Of a DNA stretch of 64,000 nucleotides, positions 9,506 to 19,199 are shown piece after piece; positions within the stretch are counted from its first letter, which is position 1; every line of letters begins with the position of its first letter. Origin of the DNA: Roseateles oligotrophus (GTDB taxonomy: Bacteria; Pseudomonadota; Gammaproteobacteria; Burkholderiales; Burkholderiaceae_C); contig NZ_JACHLP010000001.1 of assembly GCF_014204525.1 (NCBI RefSeq), positions 434,001 to 498,000 on the forward strand, read 5' to 3'. The notes under the pieces were generated by a model that was not told the DNA's origin, made no database searches, and saw only the letters and a program-made list of their open reading frames with translations. The translations under genes were made by a program, and so were the position numbers.

Positions 9506-10156
9506 TCAGTCAATCTTGAACAGGAATTCCTGAACAAAGACGTGGTCGCCCGGGCACTCGTAGGTGTCCTTCAATGTCGACTCGATCAAGGCAACCATTG
9601 CACGCTGAGCCTTGCGATCAACGCCGCCACGCAGCGACTTAACTTCGATCGAAGCCACTCGACCGGCCTTGACCGTCGCCGTCACTTCGTACAAGGCCTC
9701 GCCACTCCAATTGACCGAAGGCTGCTCCATCTTGCCCATCTTGGTGCAAACCGCGCCAGCGCGCAGCGGGCCAGCCGGCTTGGGCGCCGCAACTGGTGCA
9801 GCAACAGGTGCCGGAGCGGGAGCGGCCTTGACCACTTGCTGAGGCGGCGCCACTTGCGAAGACTGGATCGCAGGCGCATTCACCGGCGGCGGCGCCGTCA
9901 CCTGGAACTCGGGCGGAGGCACATAAGGTGGCGGGGGAGCCTTCAGATCCGGGGGCGGCGGCACCACCTTCTCGGGCGGCGGCGGCGGCTTGACCTTCTC
10001 TTCGATGACCTTGGTCTCGATCGGACCTTTCACCATTTCCACGGCCTTGCGCGCCAAACCACTGGCCAGAGCCCAAGCGATCAAGACGTGGATCAAAACC
10101 ACCACGCCAATGCCCGTGAACCGGGATGGGCCGTTCTTCTCCTGCGCAAAGTTCAT
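9506..10156 (-). CDS. tonB: TonB energy transducer
   Basis: A protein of 216 residues with one N-terminal membrane helix (IGVVVLIHVLIAWALASGL). A periplasm-spanning Pro-rich arm follows (residues about 55-110, repeated PPPP blocks and EKV/PPPEK). The compact C-terminal domain (ALYEVTATVKAGRVASIEVKS ... YECPGDHVFVQEFLFKID) should contact receptor TonB boxes. The C-terminus lacks the classical YPxxA motif and has two Cys residues that could form a disulfide. The start is supported by AAGGAG eight bases upstream. It is first in the tonB-exbB-exbD-exbD operon. Confidence 0.93.
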   Translation of the reverse strand: MNFAQEKNGPSRFTGIGVVVLIHVLIAWALASGLARKAVEMVKGPIETKVIEEKVKPPPPPEKVVPPPPDLKAPPPPYVPPPEFQVTAPPPVNAPAIQSSQVAPPQQVVKAAPAPAPVAAPVAAPKPAGPLRAGAVCTKMGKMEQPSVNWSGEALYEVTATVKAGRVASIEVKSLRGGVDRKAQRAMVALIESTLKDTYECPGDHVFVQEFLFKID

Positions 10157-11193
10157 GCGCGCTCCTTCATTTGACTGCGAAATACTTTCATCAACACACC
10201 AGGGGAAGTTCGACTCTACGCATCAAAACGAGCGGATGAACCGCTCAAAATCAGCGCCCGTCAAGCCCAGGTCAAGAGCAGATTGCCGGAGGCGCTAGCA
10301 GCGTGAGGCCCGAACAAGCGCGCGGCTTGCGTCGGGTGACCGTCGATCGCTCACGCGCAAAGCGTGAATGCGGCGGCGCTGATTGCAGCGTGGACACAAA
10401 ACTCAAAACCCGGGTTCTCAAAGAGAGCCCAATTCAACCATCTGCCCGCGAACCTTCACCGCGGACTCGCATAGGATCCACTCGCAACCCGCAAGTGCCT
10501 GCTGCAATCGATTCTTAAGCTGGCCGCATCATAAACGAGAAAGAAAGTGCCTCATTCATGGGGCTTTCCCGCAGCTTACAAGCAGCGCCCGATCAGCTCG
10601 GAAGCCTCATCTAGCACAGCTGAGTAGCTCAGATCACGACACTGGTATTTTAGTGGTGTTGAACTTCGGCGTCTTCAGTTTTAATCCTAGTACTAACCCG
10701 AATGCGGCCGAGAGCCGCTCTTCCAGTCGCCCACGACAACACATCAGCCCACTCCATACGGGCACAACTCCACATAAGCAGTTGACCAGGGGAGTCGCTT
10801 GAAACCGAACTCGAGGTCGCTTGAGATGGATACCGCCGCCATGCCTCCGCATACAAGGGGCCATGTATTTTTTTCCGATCCCTCGACGCCCAAGACCTCG
10901 CAGCGAACAGCGAGGCAACAGCGCCCGCCGGAGGTCATGGTCTCGTAGAGCAATTGATCCATGAGCAGGAGCGCTATCTGCGCGCACTCAAGCAATGCTC
11001 ATTGCTGCGGCAATAAGGGCGAGCCACCACGGCGACTTCACTTGGACGCAGCGGCTTCGGCGCTGGAGTCTTGAGAAACCTGATTACGTGCCGGCACAAG
11101 CACGCGAACGGCCAATCACGCCTCGCACGGCCAGCCAGGAGCACGAAGCAGCGACTGGGTGCGACGGACCCATGAGCACCCGGACTCCAATAA
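10157..11193. other. Gene-poor kilobase upstream of tonB
   Basis: About 1 kb with no convincing complete gene and visibly lower G+C than the rest of the window. The first 100 bases should hold the tonB promoter. Short frames on both strands lack ribosome sites and family features. One plus-strand frame (10825-11016) encodes a plausible helical tail and may be a gene remnant. No tRNA fold, IS ends or long repeats were recognised. Confidence 0.6.
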
Positions 11194-11427
11194 CTAATTT
11201 CCCCGCGTGGCAGGTTGCTGAGCCCCCATGGCATCGCGCACGGACTCAGCGCCAACCTTCTTCACCCCGGAATTCGCATCCGAATCGCGACGCGGCAAGT
11301 TGGAACCCGTCGTGTAGCTGCGCTCCTGAACTGCGGCAGTCGCCGGCCCATCCGGACTCGCGCAAGCCGATAGCAACAACGCCCCCGACAGAGAGAAAAC
11401 AACCATCAAACCATCAAAAATCTTCAT
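11194..11427 (-). CDS. Small hypothetical lipoprotein
   Basis: A 77-residue protein with a lipoprotein signal: MKIFDGLMVVFSLSGALLLSAC, lipobox LSAC with Cys at residue 22. The remainder is a short polar, probably disordered tail. The ATG at 11427 follows AAGGGGGCGG; the longer open frame to 11553 lacks a ribosome site. It lies downstream of the TonB-dependent receptor on the same strand, after a hairpin at 11466-11510. The family is not recognised. Outer-membrane attachment is expected because the residue after Cys is Ala. Confidence 0.7.
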   Translation of the reverse strand: MKIFDGLMVVFSLSGALLLSACASPDGPATAAVQERSYTTGSNLPRRDSDANSGVKKVGAESVRDAMGAQQPATRGN

Positions 11428-11465
11428 AGTCCGCCCCCTTGTTATCCAAATCAGAATGAGTTCAA

Positions 11466-11510
11466 CCGAGTAGGATGCATATTTCAATGACAGCTTGCAT
11501 CCTATCTCGG
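11466..11510. repeat. Inverted repeat with 14-base arms between receptor and lipoprotein genes
   Basis: The arms CCGAG-TAGGATGCA (11466-11479) and TGCATCCTA-T-CTCGG (11496-11510) pair completely except for one bulged base, around a 16-base loop. No strong T-run follows. It could be an mRNA-processing or stabilising hairpin, an attenuator, or a regulator site. Confidence 0.6.
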
Positions 11511-11584
11511 CCAAAATAATATACGGCCTTTGCCAGTGCTTGCACACCAACAAAGGCCACTTCAGTCAATCAGCTGACAAGTGA

Positions 11585-14356
11585 TCAGAACGCGTAAGAG
11601 CCATTCAAGTAGAAGGTACGACCACGTGGATCATAGTACCGGCTGTCATACCCCATCGCGTGAGACTTACCAGAACCGCCGGTTGCCAAGGTCAGGGGCG
11701 GCGCAGCATCGAACAAGTTCTTGGCACCTGCAACCAAGGTGATTGAGCGCGTCGCAGCCCATGCCGTCTGCCAATCAACAGACAGATAGGATGCCACCGG
11801 CAAACGAACATTCTTCAACCGAGCGCCGGTCCGCACACCATTCGCATCCACCTCATACAAAGTGCCTGCGACGGCATCCTTGTATCCAGACAGATAATTG
11901 ACGTTGAACGCATGCGTCCAATCACCCATCTTCACGGTATTGCCGATATTCAGCTTGGTGCGGAATGTCACCGTACCCAGATTCGCGTTATTGTCACTCA
12001 CCGACGAATAATACGGACCGTTAATCTTCAGCTGACCCACATCCCGGATCATGTATGTACCCTGAATATTGGTCGTGAACTTTATCGGACCATCAGTCCA
12101 ACGGAAAATCACATCAACATCCAACCCAGAAGTGTATGACTTGCCCAAGTTCAACTGCTGGTCCACAAAAGCCAAATAAGATCCTGTGGGCGACTTATAG
12201 ACCGAGAAGTTCGATCGATTTTGCAGCGGAGCACCAAATGCTTCTTGCTGCGTCAGCGAACCAAACGTGTCTTCAATACCAACCCACCAGTAATCCGCGC
12301 CCAAGGTAACCGATGAGCTAGGCTCAATACGGAAACCCAGGGTTGCTTGCCTAGACTTCTCGGGCTTCAGATCTGCATTGCCACCGTCGAATACATCATA
12401 TTGCAACCCATCCGGGCGGCATTTCGCACCCAATTCAGTTGCCAGCTTCTGCAGGTCTGCGGTGCATTTGTAGCCATCATCTGTAGAGCCGGCCAAAGCG
12501 CGTGGCGCATACAACTGGTTCAGGGTTGGCGCGCGATAACCCGTACCCACACCACCACGCAACAGCAGACTCCTGAAGGGGGTAAACCGGAAGCTCAGCT
12601 TGCCGGTAACAGAACTGCCTGAGCCCTCGAAATTATCGCCGCGCAGTGCTGCATTCAATTCCAATTCCTTCAACACCGGCGCGACCAACTCAGCATAAAG
12701 ACCGGTGACATTTCTCTTCGCGCTGTAAGGAGTCAGCACATTGGCGTCACCAAAGCGAACATCCGGCTGGCTTGGATCATCAACGCGCGGAACCTTGCCT
12801 TGGGCCAATGCACTGTAATCGGTGGAATAGCCTTCATTGGCAAAATAGACGCCAGCACCTACCCCCATAGCGCCACCACGGAGCTGCATCAACTCGCGAG
12901 ACACTCGCAATTCAACGGTGCTGCGCGTTGTCTTGTCGCTCGAGTACTTCTCGGAACCAGGAATCAAGACCGACGATAACGCGGTCATCGCAGCAGCCGA
13001 CTGTTGACCGGGGCCGACAAAGGGATTCCACAAACCAGAATTCAACAGCTGCGAGAAGCGGCTGTCATATGGGTAACCCTCATTAAACTGACGAGTCTTG
13101 GTTTCATTGTAAGAAGCGGCCAGATTGTAATCCCACCCTGCCAAAGTTCCTTCCAACGAACCCCAAATACCCGCAAAATCACGTTCATCCTTAGAAATCC
13201 GCGGCCCCAGATCCATCCCGCGATAATAGACCGTGACATCAGGATTGGCGACATCCCCAGCCTGCAGCGGGCCACCATTATTATACTCGATTTGATCCGC
13301 CCTGTTATAGCCCATCTTATCCAGATAACTCTGAAATGGACCATCCGCCTTTACACGAATTTCACCTGGCACTGGCGCAATCTTCGCGGTCGATTTTGTC
13401 TTGCTGAAAAGCGAATCCACTTTCAACAGGGCGCTGCCAACTTTCGCCGTACCGGTCGCCAACAAGCTGGCGCGCTCGCGCTCAGGGTAGATTTGCACTG
13501 TCGACGCAAAGTCAAAAGTACAAGAAGTATCATCCGTGGTAATGTGCCGCTCCGGGCACTTCCCCGTCGTCAGCAAGGCATAGTTGTTAAATCCATTGGC
13601 CATGTCTGCATTGCCAGGGATGCCACGACCAGATCCATAGACAAATTGGTAGGTCTTGCCATTCACTTGCGGATACAAAATGCCAGACTTAGAGAAATCT
13701 CGATCAGCGGCAAATAGTTGCGAGCGTTTTTCATATGAACCAGAGACGGAGATGTTAAAGCCATCCTTCTCCAGATCACCAAATCCCTTGCTGAGGCTGA
13801 CGCGCTTCTCCTCGGCACCCGATTTTGGATAGGAAAAACCAACTGAAATATCGCCGGCCGTGCTGTCACGCTTGGTAATGAAGTTCACCACGCCTGCCAC
13901 CGCATCCGCGCCGTAAATTGCCGAAGCGCCGTCCGTCAGGATTTCCACACGCTCCAGTGCCGCGATTGGAATGATATTCAGGTCAGCAGGTCCGCCCGCA
14001 TCACCCACCACGCGGCGTCCGTTCAGCAGCACCAAGGTTCTGTCTGCCCCCAAATTGTGCAAAGAAATGGTGACCGATCCGCCACCGCCACCGCCGATCG
14101 AAGTCGCCTCATTAAGACCGCCCTGGAAAACTGCCAGATTCTTCATCAGGTCGACCACTGAAGTCGCACCGGTACGGGCAATCTCGGCCTTGGTCATCAC
14201 CTGCACCGGCAATGCACCTTCGTTTGCAATGCGCTTGATGGACGAACCGGTGACTTCAACCCGTTCAAGCTGAGCTTGCTGCTGAGCGATGGCTGAATGG
14301 GTCAAGGCACCAAACGCCACCAAAACACCGACACAAACCTTGGTTTTCCTAAACAT
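11585..14356 (-). CDS. TonB-dependent outer membrane receptor
   Basis: A protein of 923 residues. The signal peptide (VCVGVLVAFGALTHSAIAQ) precedes a TonB-box-like segment (ERVEVTGS). The plug domain (about residues 45-165) has LVLLNGRRV, IPIAALERVEILTDGASAIYGADAVAGVVN, and a run of six Gly. The barrel ends GRTFYLNGSYAF, with the terminal Phe needed for BAM insertion. The start at 14356 has a GCAGGAG site; an open frame of 36 extra codons upstream is not needed. The substrate is unknown; the plug type is typical of siderophore, carbohydrate or peptide receptors. Codon use is noticeably less G+C-rich than neighbours. Confidence 0.93.
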   Translation of the reverse strand: MFRKTKVCVGVLVAFGALTHSAIAQQQAQLERVEVTGSSIKRIANEGALPVQVMTKAEIARTGATSVVDLMKNLAVFQGGLNEATSIGGGGGGSVTISLHNLGADRTLVLLNGRRVVGDAGGPADLNIIPIAALERVEILTDGASAIYGADAVAGVVNFITKRDSTAGDISVGFSYPKSGAEEKRVSLSKGFGDLEKDGFNISVSGSYEKRSQLFAADRDFSKSGILYPQVNGKTYQFVYGSGRGIPGNADMANGFNNYALLTTGKCPERHITTDDTSCTFDFASTVQIYPERERASLLATGTAKVGSALLKVDSLFSKTKSTAKIAPVPGEIRVKADGPFQSYLDKMGYNRADQIEYNNGGPLQAGDVANPDVTVYYRGMDLGPRISKDERDFAGIWGSLEGTLAGWDYNLAASYNETKTRQFNEGYPYDSRFSQLLNSGLWNPFVGPGQQSAAAMTALSSVLIPGSEKYSSDKTTRSTVELRVSRELMQLRGGAMGVGAGVYFANEGYSTDYSALAQGKVPRVDDPSQPDVRFGDANVLTPYSAKRNVTGLYAELVAPVLKELELNAALRGDNFEGSGSSVTGKLSFRFTPFRSLLLRGGVGTGYRAPTLNQLYAPRALAGSTDDGYKCTADLQKLATELGAKCRPDGLQYDVFDGGNADLKPEKSRQATLGFRIEPSSSVTLGADYWWVGIEDTFGSLTQQEAFGAPLQNRSNFSVYKSPTGSYLAFVDQQLNLGKSYTSGLDVDVIFRWTDGPIKFTTNIQGTYMIRDVGQLKINGPYYSSVSDNNANLGTVTFRTKLNIGNTVKMGDWTHAFNVNYLSGYKDAVAGTLYEVDANGVRTGARLKNVRLPVASYLSVDWQTAWAATRSITLVAGAKNLFDAAPPLTLATGGSGKSHAMGYDSRYYDPRGRTFYLNGSYAF

Positions 14357-14780
14357 ATTTACTCCTGCGAACATGGACGAGACGTCGATAGACGGAATGC
14401 AGAAACAAGCTGTCATAGCGCTGCGGATACAGAAACGCTTCAACCTGCTCTTGCGCAAAGCCATTCTTTCCGCTTGGCACCTGAATCGGGGCTAGGGTCA
14501 ACTCCTAGGTACAACGCGAGCACAAGTGACGATCGTCACACTCCAAATTGTCAAATTTGCCCTAAATAGGCCTTTTTCCCGGGTGAAGCCACGCTTTTCG
14601 CACATCGAACCAACGTGGGCGGACGAGCCATGGTCAGCGCCAAATACGGGTTTACCGATGCCATCAACCGTTGCCGATCAACAACAGGCAAAACGTCTGG
14701 TTCAAGCGCCTGCGGCGAGCCGAGCAAAGCCTACGCTGATGCGGACAAACACCAGGCGACGAGCCTAGCCGGTCAATCAC
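14357..14780. other. Intergenic region upstream of the TonB-dependent receptor
   Basis: This 424-base gap has no supported gene. It contains a probable receptor promoter and a 14-bp palindrome (14526-14539) near its middle. The frames seen here have no ribosome sites. Confidence 0.5.
14526..14554 (-). promoter_or_regulatory. Probable receptor promoter with palindromic operator
   Basis: On the minus strand a perfect -35 hexamer TTGACA (14549-14554) is followed ten bases later by the perfect palindrome GTGACGATCGTCAC (14526-14539). The palindrome would cover the -35/-10 spacer and the -10 region, the usual place for a repressor. The -10 hexamer itself is poor, suggesting activator dependence. 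Confidence 0.5.
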
Positions 14781-16682
14781 TCAACCCCAGCGCTTGGGGT
14801 GTTGCAGACCTTCTTTTGGCGACAGACGAGGTACGGCTTCCAAGAGTTTTCGGGTGTATGCCTGCTGGGGATGAGCCAACACCTCGGACGACGCGCCACT
14901 CTCCACAATCCGCCCCGCCCGCATCACCGCCACTTCATCCGCCACATACTCCACCACCCCGATGTTGTGGGTGATGAACAAGAAGGACAGGCCGCGCTCG
15001 CGCTGCAGGTTTCGCAGCAGATTCAGGATTTGCGCCTGCACCGACACATCCAGAGCCGAGGTCGGCTCATCACAAACGATCAGCCGCGGCTCGACGGCCA
15101 AGGCACGCGCAATCGCCAGGCGTTGCCGCTGGCCGCCAGAGAACTCATGCGGCCAACGCGTCAGGGCATCCCGCCGCAAGCCCACCTGATCGAGCAATAA
15201 CTCAAGATTTCGGCGGCGTGCAGCGGAATCCAACTCAGGCCGCAGGGCCAGCAGGCCCTCCTCCAGGATTTCCTGCACCCGCATGCGTGGATTCAGGGAC
15301 GCAAAAGGATCCTGGAAAATGATCTGCACCGCGCGGCGCGCGGCCAGCAGGGCCGCACCGTCCAGCTTGAACAGGTCCTGCCCCTCCAGCAAGGCCTCGC
15401 CCGAGATCGCAGCCGTGCGACGCAGCAGCTGAACAATCGCCTTGCCCGAGCTCGTCTTGCCGCAGCCCGACTCGCCCACCAGGGCCAGGGTGCGCCCCGG
15501 TGCGATGCGGTAGCTGACGCCATCCACCGCGACAAAACGCTTGGCCTTGCCGCCCAGCCAGGAGGATGGGGAAGCGAACTCGACCCGCAGATTTTTCACC
15601 TCCAGCAAGGCCGGGCCCACCCCTGCCTCGGCAGGCGGCCGGAGCGCTATTTCTGCTGGTCTGGCAGGCGGGGGCGCGGCCCCGGCGGCGGCCTGCGGCT
15701 CGCTGTAAAGCAAGCAGCGTACCTGGTGCTTGCCCCCGTCTTGGCCTAGCTCACCGCCCGCGACACCCGAATCGCTCAGCGCCGGCCGCTGGCCATGGCA
15801 CAGGGCCCAGGCCCGGTCGCAACGCGGTGCGAAACGGCAGCCCTCAAAACTCATCCACAAAGGCGGCACCGTGCCGGCGATGGCCGCCAGGCTCTCGCCG
15901 CGCTTGCCAGCGTCCGGCAAGGCCTGCAAAAGTAAACGAGCATAGGGATGCTTGGGGCTGGCGAAGAAGGTGGCGGCAGGCGCCAGCTCGATGATCTGGC
16001 CGGCATACATCAGGGCCACCTGATGAGCCATGCCGGCCACCACACCCAGATCGTGGGTGATCAAAAGCACGCCCAGGCCACGTTCACGCTGCAGATCGCG
16101 CAGCAGATCCAGGATCTGCGCCTGTATGGTCACGTCCAGGGCGGTGGTGGGCTCGTCGGCGATCAAGTAATCGGGCTCGGCCGCCAAGGTCATGGCGATC
16201 ATGACCCGCTGTTTTTGCCCACCGCTCATGCGGAAGGGGTAGTCGTCGATGCGCCGGGCCGGCTCGGGGATGCCCACGCGGTCCAGCCAATCGATGGCCT
16301 TGGCACGCGCCGCGGCGCCGCGCAGCGGTGTGTGGGTTTCTATGGCCTCGACGATCTGCTCGCCGATGCGCATGACCGGATTCAGGCTGGTGGAAGGTTC
16401 CTGAAAAATCATGCCGATGCGCCCGCCGCGCACGGCCCGCATCTGCGCCTCGGGCAAGGCAAAAACGTCCCGCTCATCCAGCAGCAGACGGCCACCGCTG
16501 ATGCGCCCGTTATCGGGCAGCAAACGCATCAGGGCCAGGGCCGTCATGCTCTTGCCACAGCCGCTCTCGCCCACCAGGGCGAAGGTCTCGCCGCGCTGCA
16601 GGCTCAGCCGCATGCCGTCGATGGCGCGCACCAGACCAGCCTCGGCGTCCAGGCTGACCTTGAGGTCTTCGATCTTCAACAT
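14781..16682 (-). CDS. yejF: Peptide ABC transporter, fused double ATP-binding subunit (YejF/DppDF type)
   Basis: A protein of 633 residues with two complete ABC ATPase domains. The first has Walker A GESGCGKS, signature MSGGQKQR and Walker B YLIADEPT. The second has [12 protein letters not shown], signature FSGGQRQR and [12 protein letters not shown]. After the first domain an Opp/Dpp-type region with [10 protein letters not shown] carries iron-sulfur-like Cys residues. It powers uptake of peptides through the two permeases upstream. The start at 16682 lies 1 base after the permease stop, showing translational coupling. Confidence 0.93.
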   Translation of the reverse strand: MLKIEDLKVSLDAEAGLVRAIDGMRLSLQRGETFALVGESGCGKSMTALALMRLLPDNGRISGGRLLLDERDVFALPEAQMRAVRGGRIGMIFQEPSTSLNPVMRIGEQIVEAIETHTPLRGAAARAKAIDWLDRVGIPEPARRIDDYPFRMSGGQKQRVMIAMTLAAEPDYLIADEPTTALDVTIQAQILDLLRDLQRERGLGVLLITHDLGVVAGMAHQVALMYAGQIIELAPAATFFASPKHPYARLLLQALPDAGKRGESLAAIAGTVPPLWMSFEGCRFAPRCDRAWALCHGQRPALSDSGVAGGELGQDGGKHQVRCLLYSEPQAAAGAAPPPARPAEIALRPPAEAGVGPALLEVKNLRVEFASPSSWLGGKAKRFVAVDGVSYRIAPGRTLALVGESGCGKTSSGKAIVQLLRRTAAISGEALLEGQDLFKLDGAALLAARRAVQIIFQDPFASLNPRMRVQEILEEGLLALRPELDSAARRRNLELLLDQVGLRRDALTRWPHEFSGGQRQRLAIARALAVEPRLIVCDEPTSALDVSVQAQILNLLRNLQRERGLSFLFITHNIGVVEYVADEVAVMRAGRIVESGASSEVLAHPQQAYTRKLLEAVPRLSPKEGLQHPKRWG

Positions 16683-16683
16683 A

Positions 16684-18201
16684 TCAAACGCATGCCGCTT
16701 CTTGTTTCTTGGCCAGGCTGGGCACGCGAGGGCGCAACTGGCGCGCACGCGGGTCAAAAGCGTCGCGCACGCCATCGGCGAAGAGATTGGCGGCCAGCAC
16801 CAGGGTCACCATGAAAGCAAAGGCCGCCGCAAAACTCCACCACACCAGCGGGTCGCGAGACATCTCGCTGCGGGCCAGATTGATCATGCCGCCAAAGCTA
16901 TTCATGCTCGGGTCCACGCCCACGCCCACATAGGTCAGCACGGCCTCGTAAAGAATCAGCTCGGAGAAACTCAGCACCACGCTGATCAGCACCAGATGCA
17001 TCACATTGGGCACGATGTGTCGGGCCATGATGCGGACGTGGCTGACACCAAAGGCGGTGGCGGCCTGCACATAGTCCAGCTCACGCAGCTTGAGCGTCTC
17101 GCCCCGCACCAATCGGCACAGGCCGGCCCAACCGGTCAGGCCCAGAATCAGGCAGAGCAGAAACATCTTCAGATCGGCCCGCTCCGCGCCGGTCTCGTAG
17201 GCCTCGGGGTGGGTGTCAAGAAACACCTGCACCATCAGCACGCAGGCGGCGATCAGGAGCACATTGGGCACCGAGGTCAGGGTGGTGTAGAGGTACTGGA
17301 TCAGCTCGTCCACCCAACCCCGGAAATAGCCGGCCAGAACACCCAGGCAAACGGCAAAAGGCAAGGTCGCCAGGGTCGCCAAGGCGCCGATCACAAACGC
17401 CGTGCGTATGCTTTTGAGCGCCTGCACCAGCACATCGTTGCCGGTGCGGTCGGTGCCAAAGACATGGTAGTGCGGCATCAGCATCAGCACCGGGCCTGTC
17501 AGCAAAGCCATCACGCCCAGGGTCAGCAAGACGGCTCGCCAGGGGTAGTGCGTGCGGTCCGCCGCCAGGTCTTTGCAGGCTTGCGCGAAACCGCCATGCG
17601 CGCGCGCCAGCAGGGCCGCCGCGGCGCCGAACAAAAACAGCGTGAACGCCAGGCCCGCGGCCAGACCCAGCCCCGCCCGGCTCAATACATCGTCCAGCCA
17701 TTGCTGCCGCGGCTCGCTCAGATGAGCGCCGCCGAACTGCAGGCGTGGGTAGTCCCGCCGTACACCGGCGGACGCGTTCAAAGCCGGGTCCGCTGCACCC
17801 GCCGTGTCCAGCACCACTTTGTTGAAGCCCAGATAGGCCAGGGGTTGGGAATAACTCGTCTCCCGCATGGCAATCTGCCGGGCCAGCAGCAGATCCAGCA
17901 GGGAGCGGGTGCGGGTGTCGTAGGAAGCACCGCCCTGCCCCGCCTGGTCGGCTTGCGTTGCCGTTTGAGCCCTCGGCACATCGTCCAGGCGAGCGCGAAA
18001 ATGCACGCTGTCCAGCAGGGTCAGCAGCAGGAAGAAGGCCAGCACCACGCCCGAGCTGGCCGCCACCGGGTCGCGCAAGACCCGCTGCCAGGTGGCGCGC
18101 AAGGCGGCATGGCCGCGTATGCGCAGGCCGTAAGCTAACAGGGCGAAGGCCATCAGCCACAGGGCGGCGTCGGTCCAGAGCAGAACGAATTTGAAGTCCA
18201 T
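16684..18201 (-). CDS. yejE: Peptide ABC transporter permease (YejE/OppC type), enlarged
   Basis: A 505-residue inner-membrane permease, longer than the usual 300-350. The C-terminal half contains the BPD-transport fold: FGTDRTGNDVL, RTAFVIGALATLATLP and the EAA-like loop ETLKLRELDYVQAATAFGVS. Further hydrophobic segments (for example about residues 10-25, 45-65 and 185-205) bracket a 100-residue extracytoplasmic insert that includes SYDTRTRSL. It lies 14 bases downstream of the other permease and directly before the ATPase. Family membership is clear; the large insert is unexplained. Confidence 0.9.
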   Translation of the reverse strand: MDFKFVLLWTDAALWLMAFALLAYGLRIRGHAALRATWQRVLRDPVAASSGVVLAFFLLLTLLDSVHFRARLDDVPRAQTATQADQAGQGGASYDTRTRSLLDLLLARQIAMRETSYSQPLAYLGFNKVVLDTAGAADPALNASAGVRRDYPRLQFGGAHLSEPRQQWLDDVLSRAGLGLAAGLAFTLFLFGAAAALLARAHGGFAQACKDLAADRTHYPWRAVLLTLGVMALLTGPVLMLMPHYHVFGTDRTGNDVLVQALKSIRTAFVIGALATLATLPFAVCLGVLAGYFRGWVDELIQYLYTTLTSVPNVLLIAACVLMVQVFLDTHPEAYETGAERADLKMFLLCLILGLTGWAGLCRLVRGETLKLRELDYVQAATAFGVSHVRIMARHIVPNVMHLVLISVVLSFSELILYEAVLTYVGVGVDPSMNSFGGMINLARSEMSRDPLVWWSFAAAFAFMVTLVLAANLFADGVRDAFDPRARQLRPRVPSLAKKQEAACV

Positions 18202-18215
18202 GGGCAGCCCGCTTG

Positions 18216-19199
18216 CTAGCTCAGACGCACGCGGGGGTCAGCCCAGGTGTAGGCGATGTCGATCAGCGCATTGCTGGCGATATAGAGCACGGCGCCCAGG
18301 AACACCATGCTGCGCACGATGGCGAAGTCCTGGCCCGCGATGGCGTCGATGATGAAGGCGCCCAGGCCCGGGATGCCGAAGAAGCTCTCGAACACCAGGC
18401 TGCCCAGAAAGACATAGGGCAGATAGCTGCCGGCGCTGGTGATGATGGGAATCATGGCATTGCGCAGCACATGGCGGAACAGCACGATCTGCTCGCTCAA
18501 GCCCTTGGCACGGGCGGTGCGCACATAGTCTTTGGCGATCTCTTCCAGGAACATGGCGCGGTAAAGCCGCGCCTCGCTGCCCAGCCGGGACAAAAGCGAC
18601 AGCAGCACCGGCAAGGCCAGAAACTTGACCGCATCCAGGCCCGGCGCATAGCCGTTGATGGGCACCAGGCGCAGCACGCGGGAGAAAAAATACTGGCCAA
18701 CGATGATGTAGAACAGGCTGGAGATGGACAGCATCAGCACACACAGCACCACGCCCCAGAAGTCGATGGCGGTGTTGCGGAAGAACACCAGCAACAAGGC
18801 GAAGGCCAAGCTGACGATGATTTGCAGAATGAAGAGCGGCAGCGCCAGCTGCAGGCTCACGCCCATGCGGGTCTTGATCTCGTGACCGATATTGACGGCC
18901 TGGCGCGCGTCCGAACGGCCGAAGTCCCACAGCATCAGGCTGGCCGAGCGTTCCCACAAAATCGTCTGGGTCAGCTTGGCGCTGCCGGCTTGCTGGGCAT
19001 CCCAGTAGAGCGGCTTGTCATAGCCGCGCTCGACCTTCCACTTCTCGATCTGCTCCTGGCTGACCCGCTTGCCGCCGATGTTCAGGCGCGCCATATCGTC
19101 CGGCGTATTGACCGCGAAGAAGAGAAAGAAGGTGCAGAGATTGACGCCAATCAGCACCAGCACACCGTAGCCAAGGCGGCGCAAAACATAACTCAGCAT
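18216..19199 (-). CDS. yejB: Peptide ABC transporter permease (YejB/OppB type)
   Basis: This inner-membrane permease of 327 residues begins MLSYVLRRLGYGVLVLIGVN, the standard DppB/OppB/YejB opening. It contains NIGGKRVSQEQIEKWKVERGYDKPL, a large periplasmic loop, and the EAA loop KDYVRTARAKGLSEQIVLFRHVLRNAMIPI. It ends IAYTWADPRVRLS. The start codon touches the stop of the binding-protein gene (TGAATG). It forms the membrane channel together with the YejE-like protein. Confidence 0.93.
   Translation of the reverse strand: MLSYVLRRLGYGVLVLIGVNLCTFFLFFAVNTPDDMARLNIGGKRVSQEQIEKWKVERGYDKPLYWDAQQAGSAKLTQTILWERSASLMLWDFGRSDARQAVNIGHEIKTRMGVSLQLALPLFILQIIVSLAFALLLVFFRNTAIDFWGVVLCVLMLSISSLFYIIVGQYFFSRVLRLVPINGYAPGLDAVKFLALPVLLSLLSRLGSEARLYRAMFLEEIAKDYVRTARAKGLSEQIVLFRHVLRNAMIPIITSAGSYLPYVFLGSLVFESFFGIPGLGAFIIDAIAGQDFAIVRSMVFLGAVLYIASNALIDIAYTWADPRVRLS

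Noticed and set aside
10634-11255. Short overlapping frames on the minus strand in the gene-poor kilobase, considered as small proteins.
   Set aside because: No ribosome sites, no signal or domain, and mutually overlapping; not enough to call genes.
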